In this document: positions 59,691 through 64,000 of the stretch, piece by piece
How the letters are laid out: each line of letters starts with the position of its first letter
Position numbering within the stretch: the stretch's first letter is position 1
NCBI RefSeq assembly: GCF_010389155.1
Contig: NC_057763.1
Location: 35,384,645 to 35,448,644 of the forward strand
Direction of reading: 5' to 3'
Source: Erigeron canadensis
Taxonomy: Eukaryota > Streptophyta > Magnoliopsida > Asterales > Asteraceae
Length of the DNA stretch: 64,000 bases
The notes under the pieces: model-generated
Databases searched by the model: none
What the model was told of the DNA's origin: nothing
Seen by the model: the letters and a program-made list of their open reading frames with translations, nothing else
Made by a program: the position numbers and the translations under genes

Positions 59691-61727
59691 TTATGTCAGC
59701 TTATCAAGAGCATAAATATCTAGTCCTCTCGTCCGCCCAGGCGCACCTCCTTTCATTGAAGATAAATCAAGGACAATCCTGTACGAAAACGTCCATTTAT
59801 TAGTTACCAAGTCTTGATATGATATACTGACTTTTGTGAAGTGACTGCACATATGTTATTTCTGATACATTTAAACTCGTTTAGAACCAGCGTGTTGCAT
59901 TATATACTTACTTTTGTTCAGCAGTCCCACGGTTTATCACAATCTTTTCATTGATTTGGGACAACGAGAGGTCCACAGGCAAATCAAACACCTTAGTAGC
60001 TGTAATTACAATGCAATACCCCATAAGTGCCATATAAATTTGCATAAGCAATAGCATATAACCAAATGTCTAAATCTTCATACACTTACTAGTTTCTGGG
60101 GCAGCATTCATTTTCTCACTAAGACCCAAGACATTCTACAACAATATCTCAAATGTTTAAGTAAATTAAACAAATATTTAAATCATTGTATTAAAGAGCT
60201 TGAATGTATATTCACCTTAAGTCTCTCATAACAAGCTTCAAGATCATCGTTCACCAATATATGATCAAAAAGTCCTGAAGTGTTTCCTTGTTCAAGTTCA
60301 GCCTTGGCATTTCTAAGTCTTTTCTGGATTTGTTCTTCCGTTTCAGTTCCTCTGTTGACCAAATCAAAGAACTTGTTTAGTGAAAAACGAACAAAAGAAC
60401 AGCCCTGGTTTGTCAACATGTCCAATAATAAAGCTCAAACCTTGCACGAAGTCGCTTCTCAAGCTCTTCAAAAGAAGGTGGACTAACAAAGATGAATATA
60501 GCTTCAAGTGAACTCGCCCTCACAGACCTTGCTCCTTGAACATCGATATCAAGAATGCATCTCTACAGAAAACAAAACTCAAAAGATTAAACATACATGG
60601 ATGCTTGTATCTTTATTGTGTCTGTTCATTAGGTATGTATAATCTCATATTTATAAACAATAGTGAAAACAAGTTGATAAACACAAGAAATATAGACACC
60701 TTTCCAGCATCAGCAACTACATCAACAGCTTCTATACTAGTCCCATAAAGATTTCCGTGGACTGCTGCAAATTCTAGAAATTTCCCAGATTTGATTTCTT
60801 CCTCCATAACGTTGCGTCCGGTGAAATGATAATGCACCCCATTTTGCTCCTTCTCCCTTGGAGCACGAGTTGTGTGGCTAACCGAGAATCCAAACAATGT
60901 CGGGAAATCTTTCATCAACATATTAATCAGTGTACCTTTACCAACCCCAGAAGGCCCACTGATCACAACGGGTCGCTCAGTATCACCAATAACACCCTTG
61001 CTCCAAGCAACTACTTCTGTTTCAAATTTCTTCTTTTGGTCCCGTATGAATTGTGTATCCACCTTATAAAGCAAAACAAACATTAACTTTAAAAAATCAA
61101 AAAACTTGTAAACCACACAGTATTTAAGAAACACCAACCTCAAGAAACCAAACAGATTCATTAGATTTCGAATCATGTTTGGTGATCAAGATTCTATCTT
61201 TATTCAAAAGCAAACTTGAATGACCTTTAAGTGTCTTTGGTTTAGTTCCTAGAACGGTTGGAATCACCCTATACATGACAAACAGCAAGATCTTAATGGC
61301 ATGAAATTGTCACTATTACAATTCAATATGAAGCAAATTCAAAGGTAAAAAAAAGGTACTCAAAAACTCACCATTTACTGGTTGACTTGTCGAGTATACG
61401 CATTCCACTAGATGTTGGATCATCAGTGCCACCAATGACATACTGATTACAGAATAGGAAATATGTCTAAAACTTGGGACAAGGGGCATTTAAAGAAAAC
61501 TAAAATGCAACAGAGTTTATGTCAATATCATACTATTTTGTTTCCAATAACAACGGCTGTTTCGCAGTCAGTGAGTTTCAGATCAAACCCACTCAAATAT
61601 CTCTTTTGCATATCATCAAGAAAAAAAGCTGGAGCTTCTCCCTAATTTCAAAATCAACCAATAGAAAAGTTAAAAACTTTGAACATAATTTCATAAAAAG
61701 ACTCATCATAGAGATTCCACTCACCAT
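59691..61727 (-). CDS. GK1: guanylate kinase (plant AGK/GK-1 type)
   Basis: Ten coding exons on the minus strand: 61727-61725, 61641-61534, 61442-61372, 61268-61139, 61062-60700, 60562-60441, 60351-60216, 60135-60090, 59999-59912 and 59778-59691. They join in frame to 384 residues, close to Arabidopsis guanylate kinases. The enzyme phosphorylates GMP to GDP using ATP. Residues 1-104 form the plant-specific kelch-like N-terminal region ([16 protein letters not shown]). The kinase domain starts near 135: P-loop GPSGVGKG (140-147), GMP-site [11 protein letters not shown] (166-176), then [46 protein letters not shown], and [11 protein letters not shown]-terminal extension ends [10 protein letters not shown]. 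The first coding exon contributes only the ATG. All junctions are GT-AG. Confidence 0.95.
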
Positions 61728-62480
61728 TAATACAAGTTCTTCAAGACTAAAGATTCAACCTGATGAAATGAACTATTAGCATTTAAATAAATAGACAAAA
61801 AAACACATGCCCACTTGGACATTTTCAAGATCTTTCAAGGAAACTACATACAAAAAGTATTTTTCTTATTTGTTTGTTTGGACAACTATATCTAAATTCC
61901 AACATGTAATACAAGATAGGCGGCGTACATCTGGGTCTAAACTGGCATTCCGGTGGGCTCAATGCATAAATAATTAATTTAAATATTAACATATATGTAT
62001 GTATGAACATAAAAAAAACCCAAAACCTAAAATATATATATCCCAACAATGCAATGAACACAAATTAAAGATAAACAGATACAAAACTATGAATATAAGC
62101 ATTAAAAATGGCAATTCATGAAAAATATACAAACAGCCTACAAAACAAATTTTGATTTGAAACCCAGACAACCCACATATAAAAATCAAAACTTTTCAAT
62201 AACCCACCAAAAATTAGCTGGAAATGAAGCTAAAAAAGCAAAAAGTTTATGAGTATTACCTGAATTTGAGCAATATTAATAGGCTTGAACAAAATCTGAA
62301 AATAGGTTAATAAAGTGGCAAAGATTGAGTGTGATAGAGGATTATAAAAGCAAGATCTCAATAATATAAAAAGAATATATGTAACTTAGGATTATGAAAG
62401 TGAAGATGGCGGAAGAAAGAAGTGATGATATATATAAGAAGAAGAGAATGTATTTTGTATAGAGATGCATACATATTTTT
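61728..62480 (-). promoter_or_regulatory. guanylate kinase 5'UTR exons and promoter
   Basis: A minus-strand acceptor TTTCATCAG gives a UTR exon from 61759 into the start codon. An upstream UTR exon ends at 62260 with CAAATTCAG|GTAATA. A TATATATA tract at about 62428-62436 lies near the likely start of transcription. No ATG occurs in the upstream UTR exon as read. Confidence 0.45.
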
Positions 62481-64000
62481 ATTTATTTTTTATTTATATT
62501 TGTGGAGAGAAATAGGAAAAGGGAGATTGAGGGGGGAGAAAGGGGGGATGTTTTCTTTGGTCTCATTTGGTTCAACAAAGAAATTTGTATACTTTTTCTT
62601 GCCCTTTTTCTTTCTTTCTTTTTTTTTTAAATAAAATAAAATTTGACTATAGACTTATAGATTATTAGATTTTCTAGACTAACGTTTTTAAATTTTTTTG
62701 TGTTTATTTTTTTTATATTGGGTTAAAGTTTTGCAACTTTTGTATTTATCATTTTCATATTGGATGTATATATCTATTTTTATTTTATTTTATTTCTTGT
62801 AATAGTTTTGTTTTGAAAGATTTGTATTTTGAAAAAAAATAAAATAAAAATATTACTCCAATATTTTTTATGGGGCGGTTGTATTTATTTGTGAAGAACT
62901 AGGAAGATTCTTTGGTGGCCCATAGAAAAAGTTTATGTAGAGGAGGAAAGTAGGGTATCCCACCACTTGGATATATCCATTAAATTGTGAAATGTGAAAA
63001 CTAAATAAACCGATTATATACAATCCGTTAAAATGTGAGGATTTGTGAAAATATTATTTGATTTTGAATTTTCTGAATAATTTTAAATATAATTTAACAG
63101 ATAACTTTATGATTTTTTCAATTTTCACTCGTAAAAAAATATACACGTATATTTAAAAAGTGGTATATATATAAATGTGTTCTTAGATTTATCAAGTGAT
63201 ATTAAAACAATGAGAGAAGCTTGGGTACCACGGTCTTGTCACCCCTACGGCCCTACTTACCTTGAGTCAATGAGGTTTTTCTTACAACGAGCCTTTGAGC
63301 GATGAGTGTTCTTTTGAAATTATTACACCGAGAATCCAAGATAGTGTTTGGAGGGTGTTCGTTCATGCCAAATTTGATAAATATGAAATAATTACTTTCA
63401 ATCTCGAATATATTTGTAAATTGACAAACTAACTTAAAATAACTACCTGACTTAACGTGAGGAAAAAAATAGACTAGAAAAGACGATATGTCAACGGTAT
63501 ACAATGACAACGTTGATGAAATGTGACGTATAATAAGGTATTTTAGGTAGCAGCTTCGATTTATCATAGCTATGGAGCAAGAAGATTTATACTCGGATGT
63601 GTGTTTTGTAATCGGCAAATGTTAATAAATGCGTTTTTAACCGGTGATTTTTTTACTAAAACGTCACACGTGGTATTATGTTGCCACGCTTTTAAACTTT
63701 GGTTAATGATAATTGAATGAAAACCATGTATGGTTGTTAGTTGAATAGAAAGATTTTTCATCACATTTTCTACCAAAATTTTTAAAAGAGATTCATTTTG
63801 TCATATTTATACTATTCATAACCGTTCATCCTTTTACCTACACTTTTTCCTGTCATATCAGCATCACGTTCTTATATCTTTTACCTTCTCCTTTTCTCCT
63901 TAACCATTCACCTATCATTGGGACCCCACTTTTATTTAAATAAAAACACAATACGTACCTTTTATTTCAAAGTAATATATTTAATATAGATATGAATATA
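62481..64000. other. intergenic to right edge
   Basis: AT-rich sequence, no gene or element identified. Short minus-strand frames at 63253-63776 lack recognisable domains. Confidence 0.45.

Overview
This is nuclear DNA of a flowering plant, most likely a eudicot. It is AT-rich, its genes have GT-AG introns, its housekeeping genes match plant-specific forms, and transposable elements (TEs) fill most of the space between genes. The species cannot be read from the sequence. No CRISPR arrays, operons, tRNA or rRNA genes were seen.

Host genes, left to right. (1) RPA43, an RNA polymerase I subunit (+, six exons, 4880-10023), with a decayed hAT transposon in its 3.5-kb first intron. (2) Two tandem endonuclease III (NTH1) genes (+, 14827-16426 and 18323-20057). 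Each has a 17-bp first coding exon. The second copy has lost two otherwise conserved residues at the DNA-contacting motif. (3) An SD3-1-type G-type lectin receptor with a degenerate, probably inactive kinase domain (+, 33649-35958) and a long 5'UTR intron holding a SINE. (4) RPS20, ribosomal protein uS10 (+, 37648-39518), with a small Helitron in its first coding intron. (5) A basic protein of unknown function (-, 54531-55079). (6) A plant-type guanylate kinase (-, ten coding exons, 59691-61727). SD3-1 and guanylate kinase are, as I recall, also neighbours in Arabidopsis, so this may be a conserved block stretched here by insertions.

Between RPS20 and the basic protein lies a rearranged zone. 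It holds an 8.8-kb Ty1/copia retrotransposon with perfect 5-bp target duplications and a hAT-type element nested in pol, then a related solo LTR. After that, an RPS20 pseudogene lacking exon 2 sits between two copies of the last exon of a Crooked-neck/CLF1 splicing-factor gene. One of these copies carries a templated 24-nt inversion.

The other intergenic space holds several Helitron groups, including one whose 3' ends read CTCG instead of CTRR. It also holds TIR elements sitting in (TA)n tracts, one of them with telomere-repeat-like palindromes, long-TIR elements, small MITEs, a LINE remnant and a SINE. RPA43, RPS20, NTH1 and guanylate kinase are housekeeping functions (ribosome biogenesis, base-excision repair, nucleotide metabolism) and show no sign of acting as a cluster. 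I found no convincing new multi-gene system. The most novel signals are the NTH1 divergence, the CTCG-ended Helitrons, the microsatellite-associated TIR elements and the duplicated CLF1/RPS20 zone.
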